A stretch of 64,000 nt of DNA from Chelonoidis abingdonii (Eukaryota; Chordata; Testudines; Testudinidae), in assembly GCF_003597395.2 (NCBI RefSeq), contig NC_133774.1, positions 44,691,485 through 44,755,484 of the forward strand, given 5' to 3'. The translations under genes were made by a program, and so were the position numbers. Position 1 is the first letter of the stretch. Each line of letters starts with the position of its first letter. Shown here one piece after another: positions 1 through 11,600 of the stretch. A model generated the notes under the pieces. The model searched no databases. It was not told the origin of the DNA and was given only the letters and a program-made list of their open reading frames with translations.

Positions 1-311
1 TGGATATTTAGTAAACATAGTTCCCATACTCAGTACGTATGATAGAAGTGTGGATAAAGTGTAAAGATAGAAGCACTAGTTGTGGCACCTTAGTAAACTG
101 GTAAAGTAATTGTTTAGGTTCCTATCTTCCATTGAGCTCTGTGTGGGTGAATCAATGGCATGCTAGTGCATGACTCTGCTTGCATAGAACTTGTTGCCAT
201 ATTGGGACTAAAGTTATCTGCACTCAAAATCTTCCTTGTAACCCTTCTTATCTTATCTGTTTTACAATCAGTACTGGCCCAAATCCAGAGGTCCCTAAGT
301 GGTGTTCCTCC

Positions 312-379
312 GGGCCTGATCCAAAGTCCATTGAAGTCAATGAAAAGATTCCCATTGACTTCAAAGAGCAATGGCTCAG
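312..379. repeat. short palindromic interspersed repeat (MITE-like)
   Basis: The left arm reads gggcctgatccaaagtcc and continues through a ttgaagtcaatg core. The right arm is an imperfect reverse complement containing cattgacttcaa. Amniote genomes carry many near-palindromic repeats of this kind, and I remember similar ones in turtles and crocodilians, possibly the Chompy MITE group; that name is tentative. An open frame of 124 codons from 160 runs through it but shows no protein signature. Confidence 0.55.
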
Positions 380-2242
380 AACTTCTGTCCTCATTCAGGC
401 AAACTACCCATATTCTCTACAAAATATTTCACAAAATTTGTCAGATAAGTGGTAGAGTCATGACTCCATTATCTGACACCATGTATGTGAATTACTTTTC
501 TGAGTTTGAAATGAAAAAAATTCAAATAATTTGATGTGGCATTAGTTAAATAGATTAGTTGGCATCTATTATTCAACCTGCTGTAAAACTGAGTAAAGTC
601 TTCTCGATTTGGGCCAATATTAAAAAAAGAACTTTTTTTTACAATAGAGAAATGTTTGATGTCAACACAGAAACATGCATGTCTTGAAAATATTCTTTAC
701 TTTAGCACCGTAACTCCTTTCTGTGTTATCTGTTCTGTACATTTCCATTAAATAGCAGGCATAACGAGACACAATTTTCTTGAACTAGAGATCATTGTCC
801 AATGTCTGTCATTTCTGTCTTTCCTTCATTTTGGATTCTCTTTAGACCGTTTCACTTTAGCCAGATTAGCAAAAAAGATAATGCTGCATTTCTACTAATA
901 AGTCTCATGGAGTCCCTGCCAGTTGGCTGAAGGTCTGAGGATGTGGAAAATACAAATCTAATTAGAATCTGGCTGAGGTCCCCATCTGGCTAAAGTATCA
1001 AAGGTCAGTTCCAATTGAAAAAGCAAACATTGTCACTAATGTTGTTTTATACAAAGCACAGAGTGTATTTCTCTTAAAAGCTTCATCCTCAGACATGTGC
1101 AAAAGCGCCACGAGAATCAAAATGTTAGTAAAGGACAAAATGTATTTATAGGGCCTGTTCAACAAATTCCCATAGTTCTTCTGGTGGACGATACAGAGAA
1201 AATGGTCTCTATCCTCCACCCTATTCCCAAGCTAAGATCTACAATCCTCTACTAATTTAGGTTAAAAAATGTAGAAAACAGCAGGTTTGAAATTCATCAC
1301 TGCCATGGATTCTTCAAGATACACAGCAATGAGTGCCTAAATGTCACAGATTAGAATCAAGACCAACTATAATTGCTTTATAATGGCAAAGAAACCACTA
1401 ACCGCCTACATGTGTTTTCTCCAGCAGCGAAGGAGGCCAGAGTTCAAGAACATAAAACTATGAATTGGGGGAATTGTGGTTAAGGTAAGGAAATTGTCCA
1501 GGGATTATATATTATAAGATCCTTCTATGCCCCTGTCACCTTAGTTCCAAGATGTTCTGCTAACCAAGTACTGAAGAATCAAAGTCTTGTTCTCTTCCTT
1601 AAGACAACTTTAATGTTCCTTTTAATGCTGCCTCTGTCTCTCCCCCTCCCATTGCCACATTCCCTCTTTTGGGGAAAGAATTTGATAGTTCAAAGGAATT
1701 TTCTATAAAATACAGCCAATATTATTATTTTGTTTTACAAGATGAAAGATTGCTTGGTAAAAAAGATCATCTGCTGGGTCTGAGGATTGTACAGCCAGTG
1801 CTTAGTAAACGTTTCTTTTTTTTCTTTGTTGGAATATAGACAAGTACTGTGGTTAAAAAGTATTCCCTTTCCTTTGGTTACTTGCAAAAAAAAAAAAGAA
1901 AAGAAAAAGAAGCAAAAGTTGAGACAGGCAAAATAAGAATATGTGACAGCGTTCCAAAATGTTAGTCCTTAGTTAGTCAAATATAAATGAATGTATTATG
2001 CAATCATCATAGGGTTGGATTCATTAATTATTTGTATGCCTGTAAGCATAGTCTAAGACTGCAAATGGCAGATCACATGCACGTTTCCTTTTGGTATTGA
2101 CCAAAGTTCAAACCCACAAAGGACTGTTCCTCCCTTCTCTTCAATGATACATTTAAGAGACAGCTGCAAAAAAAGCGTTTCTGGTCCCAGCAAGTACTAT
2201 ACACATACTGATTTAGAAAATAATACTGTTGATCCAATCCAA
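380..2242. other. unassigned AT-rich DNA
   Basis: I recognise no gene or element in this stretch. It has an A-rich run near 1887-1913 and several homopolymers. The short open frames (for example 998-1219 on the minus strand) have no recognisable protein content. Confidence 0.5.
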
Positions 2243-2250
2243 GTAATGAC

Positions 2251-2723
2251 TAGAGCTGTGTTAATAATCAGTTTTTCAATTCACTGGCTGAACCAAAAAA
2301 TTGGGGAAAAAGTCATTTCAGATTGATGTGAAACAAAAAAAAAATTGGTTTTCTCAGTGAAACGGAATTTTGTTTTGTTTTGTTTTCATGTAACCTCCAC
2401 TTGACATAAAATGCTTACGTAGTCTTTGGAACAGAGACTTGAACCTACATTGCTCACATTGCAGGTGCATGCCCAAACCACTAAACTATAGAGCATAAGG
2501 CAGGAGGGGCTGGTGGGAGGGAAAGGCCATCACTGCTGCTGCTACTGCTGCTGTCACCTCCTTATCCTCTTCCTCCTGTGGTAGCTTTGTGACTGTTCCT
2601 AAATCCCCTTGTGACTCTAGACCATTTTTTTCCATATCAATTTTTGTAAATAGTTTTGGCCAAGCTGAAACTGCATTTTTTTGGTGAATAAACTATTTGT
2701 CCAAAAAACGTCACCCAGCTCTG
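2251..2723. mobile_element. non-autonomous hAT-like element, AT-rich family
   Basis: The element starts tagagctg and ends cagctctg, which form short TIRs. It is flanked by gtaatgac (2243-2250) and ctaatgac (2724-2731), a 7-of-8 TSD as expected for hAT insertions. The outer parts are rich in aaaatt and tttt runs. The middle contains a (ctg) run near 2534-2552 and a segment at about 2430-2495 that resembles a reversed tRNA-derived SINE head. Related AT-rich copies lie at about 3328-3766, 16661-16942 and 36115-36815. It has no transposase frame. Confidence 0.65.
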
Positions 2724-2731
2724 CTAATGAC

Positions 2732-3327
2732 AAAATTCTCAATATTCTTGCAAGGTCATGTTAGTCTCCTAGGTCCCTTTAGCCACTGTTCAGCTATCTT
2801 CTTTTTCATTTTGGACTCTTCTCAATGGAAACCAAGGCACAACTCTTACAAACAAACAAACAACACTTGTGGGGTCTCTTGAGTCTTTATATCTGCTACG
2901 GTATAAGTTGCTGTGGTTTTTGGTCATGTAGCTGCCTTCATTACCAGAGGCTTGGTCTGGCAAGGATTGACCTTTCCCACTCTAAAACTGAGTGAGGAGG
3001 GCCTGTCTATCTAGTTTAGCATTTTTCTTTGTCGTTTTAAAACTAGGCCACCTTGCAAAGGGCCTGGAAAAGTGCATCTAGGCCTTGCTCTGTCTGCTCA
3101 GTTGTACACGTCTCATTTTGATCTGGCAGTCTTCATAATGTCCATGAAGTAATTTGGCCTTCTTCTAGTTAGTGTCTAGTTAGTGCTACTTTATAAGTGG
3201 CAATGGAGCCAGGTCCACATAAATTTCAGATGGAGAAAATGTGCTGGTGGTGTTGTAGGTTGGAGTTGTTTCCAAGAACTGAGCCAAGAAACTGGATGAT
3301 CAAGAAGGAGTAAGTTACAACGAGTGG
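2732..3327. other. unassigned DNA
   Basis: I see no gene or recognisable repeat here. The region is AT-rich with short cytosine-poor runs and no long open frame with protein character. Confidence 0.45.
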
Positions 3328-3766
3328 GTGAAATTTTCTGATCAAAACTTTTTTCAGTAAAAAATAAAGACTCAGCAACACCATAACTTCCGCAAAATTT
3401 TGTCAGTGATTCTGCAACATTGTTTTGTTTGGGAAAAGAAATCAAACTCCTCAAAAATAAAATGTTTCCATTTTCTGATTCAAAACAACATTGCCTTTCA
3501 AAATTTCCTATATTTTAAAAAAGTTAAAAAACATTTTAAAATGCTAGAAATAAAAAAAAATAATTGTATGTCAGATCATGTTTTGTTTGATCCAAAACAT
3601 TTTCTTTTTTAACTTTTCAATGTGCTGGAAGTTTTAAAAAATTGTTTTCAGTTCTACCCAAAATTAATTTTTTTTGCAGGCGGTGCAGGGGACTTTTTGG
3701 AATGACCAAAGAACAACAACAACAAAAAATCCATTATTTGAAAAACCCACCATTTGTGTAGCTCTA
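3328..3766. mobile_element. AT-rich hAT-like element, second copy
   Basis: The body has the same aaaattttc-rich composition as the element at 2251. The right end reads tgtgtagctcta, matching the family's terminal agctcta. I could not fix the left end, so that coordinate is approximate and no TSD is claimed. The right end lies only about 20 bp from the start of the next hAT element. Confidence 0.4.
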
Positions 3767-3785
3767 ATCATAGCAATAATATAAG

Positions 3786-4593
3786 TAGGGCCCTACCAAA
3801 TTCATAGTCCATTTTGGTAAATTTCATGATGATAGGATTTAAGGAAACTTAAATTTCACAGTTTCAGATATTTAAATCTGAAAATTCATGGTGTTATAAC
3901 CATAGGGGTCCTAGCCCAAAAGGATGTTGTGGGAGGAGGTCACAAGGTGACTCTAGGAGGGATGTGGTATTGCCACCCTTACTTCTGCACTGCTGCTGGC
4001 GGCTGCGTTGCTTTCTGAGCCAGACTCCCAGCCAACAGCCACAGAACTTCCTGCAGTTGGGGAAGGTTCTTGGAGGTGGGTCTGACCTGGCTCTGGGAGC
4101 AGCCCATGCAGGGCAAGAGGAAGTCCTGTCCCTCCCCAGCCTGACTGGGACTAGCAGCTGGAGACCAGCACACAGGCCAGCCCCCAGACTTGCCCCTCCC
4201 TGGTTTTGTGCCCAGCACTTGGTGGTTAAAGAGGCCTTGGGCTGGTTATATGTGTATGTGTAGGAGGGGTGACCATGAACCCCCCCACACACACACCATT
4301 GCCCACATCGCCCTCCAGTAAGACCAGCCCTGCCTCCCCACTGCAAAAATTGATGACCACCCCCCATACCATGCCATCCTCACATCTGTGCTGCTGCTGG
4401 CGGTAGGGCTGCCTTCAGAGCTGGGTGCCTGGCCAACAGCCACTCTCCACTCTCTGGCTGCCCAGCTCTGAAGGCAGCGCAGAAGCAAGGACAGCAGTAC
4501 CACAACCCCCTACAACAGCCAGATTTCACAGGGGAGACCAGATTTCATGGTCCATAATGTGTTTCTCATGGCCATGAATTTGGTAGAGCTCTA
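3786..4593. mobile_element. non-autonomous hAT transposon (TIR tagggccctaccaaattcat)
   Basis: The left TIR reads tagggccctaccaaattcat, and the right end is its imperfect reverse complement, atgaatttggtagagctcta. A perfect 8-bp TSD, aatataag, flanks both sides (3778-3785 and 4594-4601), which is diagnostic of the hAT superfamily. The ends are AT-rich. The centre is GC-rich, with partly inverted blocks around ctgctgctggcgg and ccagctctgaaggcagcg. The open frames inside (such as 3894-4367 on the minus strand) come from this GC-rich core and are not transposase. Confidence 0.9.
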
Positions 4594-4763
4594 AATATAA
4601 GTTCTGGAAGAAAACTCTGAATAAGACACTGATCTATTTGTGGCACTTTGCATTGTCATGGGGGAGCTCCTCATTCTCTTTCTAGACTCAGATTCTCACA
4701 TTCCAAGCTGACAAGGACTGGTAGCCTTAGGGAGAGGAGATGCTCAGTCTTTGCAGAGTACAG

Positions 4764-4802
4764 AACCGATCCAAAGCCCGTTGAAATCAATGGCAATCTA
4801 TT
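4764..4802. repeat. half copy of the palindromic repeat
   Basis: The run gatccaaagcccgttgaaat plus a caatgg core matches one arm of the repeat at 312-379. The second arm is missing or badly decayed. Confidence 0.4.
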
Positions 4803-5554
4803 GGGATTAGTTGCACAACTGCTCTAGTCAATTATGAAGTATGCACTGACAAACTCGAAAGGGAGTTTTGCTCAGTCCTCCTTGGTTGAACAGCTGGTCG
4901 GTGCAATGTTACTTTGATAGCACGTGATAAACGGCAAACTTTCAAGATTTATTTAGAGACAGGAAGGTAACTTTCCCTTAAGGCAAAAATGTGCTTGTAC
5001 TTTCTTAGACCTGCCAATATGCTGATATCCTCATAATGTATATGTCTCTGCGCGAGAAATAACTGAGCTAGCTGAGGCAATAAAAAAGAACATAACTGAT
5101 TAGACTGGGGAGATCTGGAGTTTGAAAGAGCTTGTGATCCCCTCCCCTGAATATCTTATTCCCTATGTGTGAGTGGTTTGCAAATCATCCAGGATCTGTG
5201 ATGTTCTTGGGTGTGTGCATAGTCCGGCTTACAATTTTCATTATATTTTATATATTTGAAGGCTATAATTAGACTTTAAAATAAACATAAAAAATGTTTG
5301 AATTAAAACTAGATATAAATCATTCCTTTGCCTTGAGCCTTCTCTTACTGTATCTTTCTGCTTGTTCATTTTTACGTAGCTTTTTGTCTTACAAAAGCAA
5401 AGCAAAAACAGTGGGAAAACTTTGCTTCTTTTTTTTAAAGTTTACATTGATTTCAAAAGAATTATCGTTGGTGGGATGGTGATAGTGTTGGGATTGCAGC
5501 ATCAAAGGCAACTTTAAAAGTTCTTCCATTTTGAAGGATTTGGTTTCTTTGCTA
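4803..5554. other. unassigned AT-rich DNA
   Basis: No gene or repeat is recognised. The 62-codon frame at 5294-5482 is hydrophobic by chance in T-rich sequence and has no family signature. Confidence 0.45.
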
Positions 5555-6185
5555 AAGAGGATGGATGGCCTAGTGATTAGTCAGGGGCGGATTAGGGTTT
5601 TGTGCCCTGGGCCAAAGCAACTTGGAACTGCCTGCAGCGTTCGCCCCTGCACCTCCCTCCCGGCACTCCTGCCGTGGAAATGGGGTTGAGGCATGGGGGC
5701 TTGCGCTGCTCCTCCTGTCCAGTACTCCAGCTGGGGAGTGGGGTTAGGGCATGGGGGGCTTGCCCCGCTCCGCCCGCTTCCATCACCAGAGCACTTGGTG
5801 GGCTGAGTAGGGAAAGCCCCCACTCCTTGGCAGAAGTGCCCAGCTGGTGGAATGGGTTGGGGCCCAGGGATGCCCATTTTTCCGGGGGCCTCCAATTGGC
5901 CAGGGCCCCTGGACACAGGCCTCGTTGGCCCAGTGGCTAATTTACCACTGTGATTAGTGCATTAACCTGGAACTTGGAAGACCAGCCTTCAATCCCCATC
6001 TCTACCACAAATTTCCTGGATGACCTTAGCCTCTCTGTGCCTCAGTTTCCCATCTGTAAAATGGGATAAGGGTAGTCCTGTACCTCACAGAGGTGTTGTG
6101 AGCATAACTACATTAACGACTGTGAGGTACTTAGAGACAACAGCAATGGGACTCACATAAATACTTTAGGTAGGTGGATTTTGGT
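5555..6185 (+). mobile_element. MIR/CORE-SINE copy split by a hAT insertion
   Basis: The tRNA-like head begins gatggcctagtgattag, is broken at 5582-5950, and resumes with tgattagtgcattaacctgg. Downstream comes the typical MIR core, including cctcagtttcccatctgtaa and a following aaatggg. MIR and CORE-SINEs are pol III-derived short retroposons that are very old in amniotes. The 3' boundary near 6185 is approximate. Confidence 0.8.
5582..5950. mobile_element. non-autonomous hAT element inserted in a SINE
   Basis: The ends read caggggcggatta and taatttaccactg, imperfect TIRs. The perfect 8-bp TSD tgattagt lies at 5574-5581 and 5951-5958. Removing the element and one TSD copy rejoins the SINE head, so the insertion postdates the SINE. 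The body is GC-rich and produces several spurious frames on both strands. No transposase is present. Confidence 0.9.
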
Positions 6186-6264
6186 TTGAGAGATAGCTGT
6201 ATACGTAAAATGAGGAGCACCACTGTAGTGAGTTTGGTCTGATTTCAGTTGTTGGGTTTAGTGT

Positions 6265-6335
6265 AGAAGTGCTGGGTGGTGTAGACTAGATGATCTGGTG
6301 GTCCCTTCTGGTCTTAAACTCTATGATTATGTAGC
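6265..6335 (+). mobile_element. CR1 LINE 3' tail fragment
   Basis: The stretch containing tagatgatctggtggtccct and ttctggtcttaaactctatg matches the conserved 3' end of CR1 LINEs, which finishes in short (ctatgatt)-like repeats. It is severely 5'-truncated and has no coding content. Confidence 0.7.
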
Positions 6336-6759
6336 AAGCAATAACTCTCAAAATGCAAGGAACATTTTAAATGCAGCCTTTGTCACTCAGCAAAGGCAGT
6401 ACAGTACATTGGAACAGCTGTTATTGGACAGCTAGTAAACATCGTGCTATTTTGCAAAGCTTTTTATTCATAACCTGCAAGTGAAGGGTCAATTAGAAAT
6501 TAAAAACACCCAATGTAGCTTCAGGAAGGTCTGCTCAGGGTCCTGGGAATAAAAGAAAACCTGTACTGGAAATGGCACAGCTGATGGGCAACTCACCTAA
6601 TGAGAATATTCAGTCAGTAAAGGCTTGCAGGGAAAAGGTTAGATCAGGAAAAGAAGAATTAATGACAGTTCAAGTGGACTAACAAGGGTTTTTACAAGCA
6701 TAGTAAGGGGGAAAAGAAGTACTAGGGAGAAATTAGTCCCATTAATAAGTGAGGAGGAG
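6336..6759. other. unassigned DNA
   Basis: No gene or repeat recognised. The region is A-rich with purine-rich stretches near 6630-6730. Confidence 0.4.
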
Positions 6760-7134
6760 ATAGTGGCCTTAGACAAGTCATTTACTTCTCACTGCCTCAT
6801 TTTCCTCAGCAGCAAACTTTGTGTGTTTAGTAATGCTTAGCAGCTCCAAGTGAGATCAGGACTCCATTGTGCTAGGTTCCATGCCAACACAAAGTAAGAG
6901 ACAGTTCCTGCTTGTAAGAGCTGACTCTCTAAGTGGACAAGACAGACGACGAGCGGAAGGGAAACTGAGAAACAAAGAGGAGATGTAACTAGCCCTAGGT
7001 CACACAGCAGGTTAGTGGCTCAGCTAGAAATAAAATCCAAGTCTCCTGATTCCCAGTCTAGTGCTCTACCCACTAGACTGTGCCACCTCCCCTAACTGGG
7101 GATTAACCTAATGTCTGTAAAGTGCTCTGAGCAC
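6760..7134 (-). mobile_element. MIR/CORE-SINE and related ancient repeat fragments
   Basis: A short plus-oriented core (gacaagtcatttacttctc) at about 6770 is followed by a long minus-oriented copy. The latter includes ggtcacacagcaggttagtg and then gattcccagtctagtgctct, the reversed MIR head. The middle part (gtaagagacagttcctgctt) is the ancient tetrapod repeat usually found next to MIR or L2/L3 tails. The segment continues on the other side of the hAT at 7135-7639. Confidence 0.7.
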
Positions 7135-7639
7135 CAGGACTGTCCCTAGAGTGGTGCGGGGCTCAGGACATTAGAAACTCGGTGCCTATCTGCCAGAGGG
7201 AGCTGCCCAGTCCCTGCCCCCACTCCACTCCTTCCCTCAATGCCCCACCCCCAGCCAGCCTCTTCCTGCCCCACCTTTTCCCCACCTCTTCCTGCCCTGC
7301 CTTTTCCTTCCAGTTCTGCCCGCAATCCCGAGCACACTGTGCCCTTGCTCCTCTGCGGACCGTACCTCCTGAGGCCATGAAACATCTGATCCATGGCAGA
7401 GGGTAGGTGCTGGGAGGGAGGGAGAGGTGCTAATTGGTTGGGCCTGCAGGTGGGCAGGAGGCGCTGGACAGAGGGGTAGGTTCTGGTAGCGGAGCTCCTC
7501 CTCACCCCCCTCGCCTCCCCGTTCTCCTCCTCACCCCAATCATCCTGCCTCCTGGTTCACCTCCCCGCCTGCAGGGCCCCCCCAAAGCACAGGGTCCGGG
7601 GCAGTTGCCCCAATTCGCTGAACCCAAGGGACAGCTCTG
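7135..7639. mobile_element. non-autonomous hAT element (TIR caggactgtcccta)
   Basis: The left end caggactgtcccta pairs with the right end agggacagctctg. Flanks are ctgagcac (7127-7134) and ctgagcat (7640-7647), an 8-bp TSD with one mismatch. The interior is C-rich on the plus strand (the cttcctgcccc motif repeats) and gives chance open frames on both strands between 7146 and 7643. No transposase is encoded. Confidence 0.8.
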
Positions 7640-7647
7640 CTGAGCAT

Positions 7648-9449
7648 TACAGATAAGTAGGCTTTTTAGAAGTGCCAAGCATTTTCCTTATCGAGGCTGA
7701 GATGAGGGTTTTGAAGATGGTTTTAAAACTCTTTAGCCCTGCTCACGCTGATCACCTGAACTATATTTAAAACTGGCTTAGCAGGAAACATACAGTGGAA
7801 CCATAGATTTCATACTGAATTTTCAAATATGGTTCATGACCTAGTGTAGCCAGGTCTGTAGATGTAACAATTGTATAGTTATGCTGAAATAATTCTGTCC
7901 ACAACTTCCAAAAAGTCAGTGAATCTGTACAGTTGGACTCCATTTGCCATGTTTTCCAGGCAACAGTACTTTTGTTGCAACAGACTTCATGAAAGTGCTT
8001 TTGTTGCAACAGATTCCATACCAGCATGCAACGCGTTCATTTTATGTTTTGAACATAACATTGTCCACATAAGCTTCACAGTTGGTGGCCACCAGCAGCT
8101 GTTTTTCTGTATCCACCAGCTGGCTTACTGAGAGTACTCCACTATCATTTACTTTTTCATTACCAGTCGCGAATGCTGATGCAATCTGGTAAGCTGCATT
8201 TGCATTCAGTTAAATAATTTGTAATCAATATTGCAATAGAAAGGCTATTCTCAGGTTTTCTATAGAACAGGACTTGTTCCTACATGCAGCTGCCATATGA
8301 AGCAAATTTATGGAGAGGAAGTGTTTTTGGATCTACCTTTATTTAATGGATTCATGGCTATGTTGGCTGGTGCATAAATGAACTATTACTTCCTTAACAC
8401 TTTGGAGTGCTATACTTATGATAAACTAGAAAGTCTATAATGACAGGTAGGTATAGAAAGCTTATTGTCTGATATCCGATGACATAATACAGTGATGTCA
8501 GTTCCTCTTTCTTGCTCTTCTTCTACCCTACTACATCTTTCTTCCTTCTCCACTTAAGTTTTTACCACATTGTTCTTCCTTCTTTCATTGTTACTTCCAT
8601 CTTACAGAAGCCAGTGCCAACATACGATGTTTCCCAGTGCCAACATTGCTCCTACGTTTGTCTCACTACTATGATTTTCTGTGCCACCAATATGTGTGCT
8701 GAATACATGATCCTGGAATACGAGCATCAGTGAAGGCTTGAAGGAGCTACATTTAAAAAAAATACATCTCAAAGCACACAATTTTACAAACGTTTTAAAT
8801 CAATGAATGCATTTCAAATGCATACACAGTCCAAATAGGTTTGAAAAATGACAGACACGTTCTCCATACAGCTGTTCGTAAACCCTTCTAAAGTTCGGTT
8901 CAAAACAGAGTAATACATTTTGTGTGTGTTAAAATTTGTCTGCAATCTGTAAAATTCAAAAAGTTCCAGGTTTGCCTGATCCTCATTTTCCTATGGCAGC
9001 ATCTCACTGCAAAGGCGGAGGCTTGAGGTTTGATATGTATGCTCACTCTTGCATAGATTTGACAGAATTGGATGCTAGACTTGTGGGCATGTTGGAAAAA
9101 ATACCACGCAGTCTGCCCCATGTTATTCTTATGAGAGAACATAGTCAGAACTCACAATTCAGGGGTGAACAGGAGCCTCAAGATGTTTGTGGATATTCAA
9201 CATATTAATATTTTTATTTATATCACAGGCACTTAGAAATGTGGTAAGTGCTTTACATAAACAAATTAAGACAAGTACCATGCTCCAAGGAGTGTTCTGT
9301 CCAAATTCAGCATGATTAGGCAGGGAAGAGAAAAGACAAAAGTGACAAAGTAAGAACATGGGATTACTTGGGATGTTTGCCCATCTTGTTACTTTTCTCC
9401 CTCTTCACTTCTCATCCTACACTAGTTATCCTTCCTCTCTGGAGGCATG
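7648..9449. other. unassigned DNA with one small tandem duplication
   Basis: I see no gene here. A 29-bp unit containing acttttgttgcaacagac is present twice in tandem (7965-7993 and 7994-8022) with a few substitutions. The rest is AT-rich unique sequence. Confidence 0.45.
7965..8022. repeat. two-copy 29-bp tandem repeat
   Basis: Each unit carries cttttgttgcaacaga, with divergence at the ends. It is a local duplication with no visible function. Confidence 0.7.
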
Positions 9450-9457
9450 CTCTTGGG

Positions 9458-9910
9458 CAGTGATTCTCAACCAGGAGTATGTGTACCCTGGGGGGTACTC
9501 AGAGATCTTCCTGGAGATACTCAACTCATCTAAATCAGTGTTTCTCGACCTGGGGTTGCAGTGCCAGGGTGGTCCTGGGATGAGTATCGAAGGATCACAA
9601 GTGCAGAGCCAGTATTAGGAGGCCGGATGGCAGGGCTTGGGCTTCAGAGAAGGCTCAGAAGTGAAAAACAGGCTCAAGTATCTCACTGAAATGTAAGTAC
9701 AATATTAGTATTCCAGTCAATTTATTTTATAATTATATTGTAAAAATGAGAAAGGCAGCAATATTTCAGTAATAGTGTGCTATGACACATTTGTATTTTT
9801 ATGTTTGATTTTGTAAGAGAGTATTTTTAAGTGAGGTGAAACTGGGGGTATTCAAGACAAATCAGACTCCTGAAAGGGGCACAGTGGTCTGGAAGGTTTG
9901 AGAACTACTG
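9458..9910. mobile_element. non-autonomous hAT element with a second hAT end inside it
   Basis: The TIRs are cagtgattctcaacca and ggtttgagaactactg. The flanks ctcttggg (9450-9457) and ctctaggg (9911-9918) form an 8-bp TSD with one mismatch. The 3' half (tgaaatgtaagtacaatatt onward) matches a family I remember from turtles. From about 9536 the sequence cagtgtttctcgacctgggg is a second hAT-type terminus in the same orientation. It replaces part of the expected interior, and no matching right end is visible. Confidence 0.85.
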
Positions 9911-9918
9911 CTCTAGGG

Positions 9919-11146
9919 TTACGTTTTTTGGATAAGAGATGGATAAAAAATACCAACAAAGTGAAAACCAAAACAAATGCTTTGAATAAGATTCATATTA
10001 TATAGGAGACATATTCCATGTGTCAAATATTGACAGTTCCACTAACTGAGGGAATTATAGGAATATTTTTGATTGTCTGCAGTATTAATTTGCCCATGTA
10101 AATTTAGAAAGAATTATATCAAGCAAAAATATAACTGAGAATAATATTAAACCACTGCCCACTAAGTGAGTGGGTTGCTGAAGGAATTCGTATTGTGTGT
10201 ACTGCCCTGTTCAAAGTAATATATTGTAGGCAGCAGTGTGACAGCAAAACAGAATTTAGATACAAATTCTTTGTGCAGTATTTGTGAAACAAATCCATTT
10301 CCTTTTGTAAAACTGGGAGATACTTGTACCAGTGAAATAGAAAATGAAAATGAGAGCTCTCAAAGGAATTACAGAAAGCAATGAATGTACTAGGTCACTG
10401 CCTACCAGACTCAGAGAGCCACAGTGACCGGAAGGAGGAGAACATGTTTTTTTCTGGATTTTTCCAACTGGATCAGGTTACTTAACTAAAATACAGCTTT
10501 TCTTTCAGAGGAATCAGTTGATAACAGTTTTTGCTGAGGTAGACTGATGCTCTCCATTGCTAGGGTTGGCTCAGCCAGTTGGGGTCACAGGAGAAATGCC
10601 ATGTGACTTTCAGCATATGACTTGTCCTATGTCACATACCTCCTCAATGAATCACGTTCAGACTTGAAATACTTTGAAAGCAGCCTGAAAAAGTTACTGA
10701 GTAGCCAGAGGAGGCTGCAAATAGTTGTTCAGTTTCCATTTGTGGAGAAATTTGCAGGAACAAAGTTCTGATATACTAATTCAGGATCCTGAATTTTATG
10801 TCAAATTAGGGCTGATTTGGAATATTTTTGCAGTGCATGTCACACTTCAAACAGCACTAAAAGGCACCCACAACACAAAAACATGCATAAATGATCAAAT
10901 CAGAAATTTGATAATAAAAGGCTCTTCACTTGAGCAGACAAAGGTATAACAAGATCCCAATGGCTAGAAGCCGAAGCTAGACTAGAAATAAGATGCAAAT
11001 TGTAACCATGAGAGTAACTAATCTTTGTAAAAACTTACCAAGGTGTGTGGCTTCTCCATTACTATCAATTTGTAAATCATGATTAGATGTTTTTCTAAGA
11101 TATATACTCGTGTTCAAACAGGAATTAATTCATGGAAGTCCTATGG
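9919..11146. other. unassigned AT-rich DNA
   Basis: No gene or repeat recognised. Open frames are short and lack protein signatures. Confidence 0.45.
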
Positions 11147-11600
11147 CAGGGGTGGGCAAACTTTTTGGCCCGAGGGCCACATCTGGGAATAGAAATTGTA
11201 TGGTGGGCCATAAATGCTCATAAAATTCTGGTTGGGGTGTGAGAGGGGATGAGGGCTCCAGGGTGAGGCCAGAAATGAGGAGTTCAGGGTGCGGGAGGGG
11301 GCTCTGGGCTGAGGCAGGGGAGTGGGTGTGGGGGGGTGGGTGAGGGCTCTCGCTGGAGGAGCGGGCTCTGGGGTGGGGCTGGGTATGAAGAGTTTGGGGT
11401 GTAGGAGGATGCTCTGGGTTGGGACTTAGGAGTTCAGAAGGCAGCAGGGGGATGAGGGCTGGGGAAGGGGGTTGGGATGTGGGAAAGGTGCAGGCTCACT
11501 CCGGCTGGGGGTGCAGGCTCTGAAGTGGGGCTGGGGATGAAGGGTTTGGGGGTGCAGGAGAATGCTCCATGCTGGGATCGAGGGGGGGATCTCTTTTCTC
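11147..11600 (+). mobile_element. hAT element, left end plus G-rich minisatellite body (right end missing)
   Basis: The left end caggggtgggcaaact followed by ttttggcccgagggccaca is the start of a hAT family that is very common in reptile genomes. From about 11225 the body is a degenerate G-rich array of 20-40 bp units built on ggggctctgggctg, ggggtgcagg and gagggct. The same kind of array fills the hAT at 60093-61087. The expected right end (agtttgcccacccctg) is absent, so the copy is truncated near 11600. Confidence 0.75.

Noticed and set aside
2430..2495. tRNA gene or SINE head
   Set aside because: The sequence vaguely resembles a reversed tRNA-derived head, but no cloverleaf or A/B boxes could be followed. 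It lies inside an AT-rich hAT-like element.
3894..4367. 157-codon minus frame
   Set aside because: It is confined to the GC-rich core of the hAT at 3786-4593, with no transposase signature.
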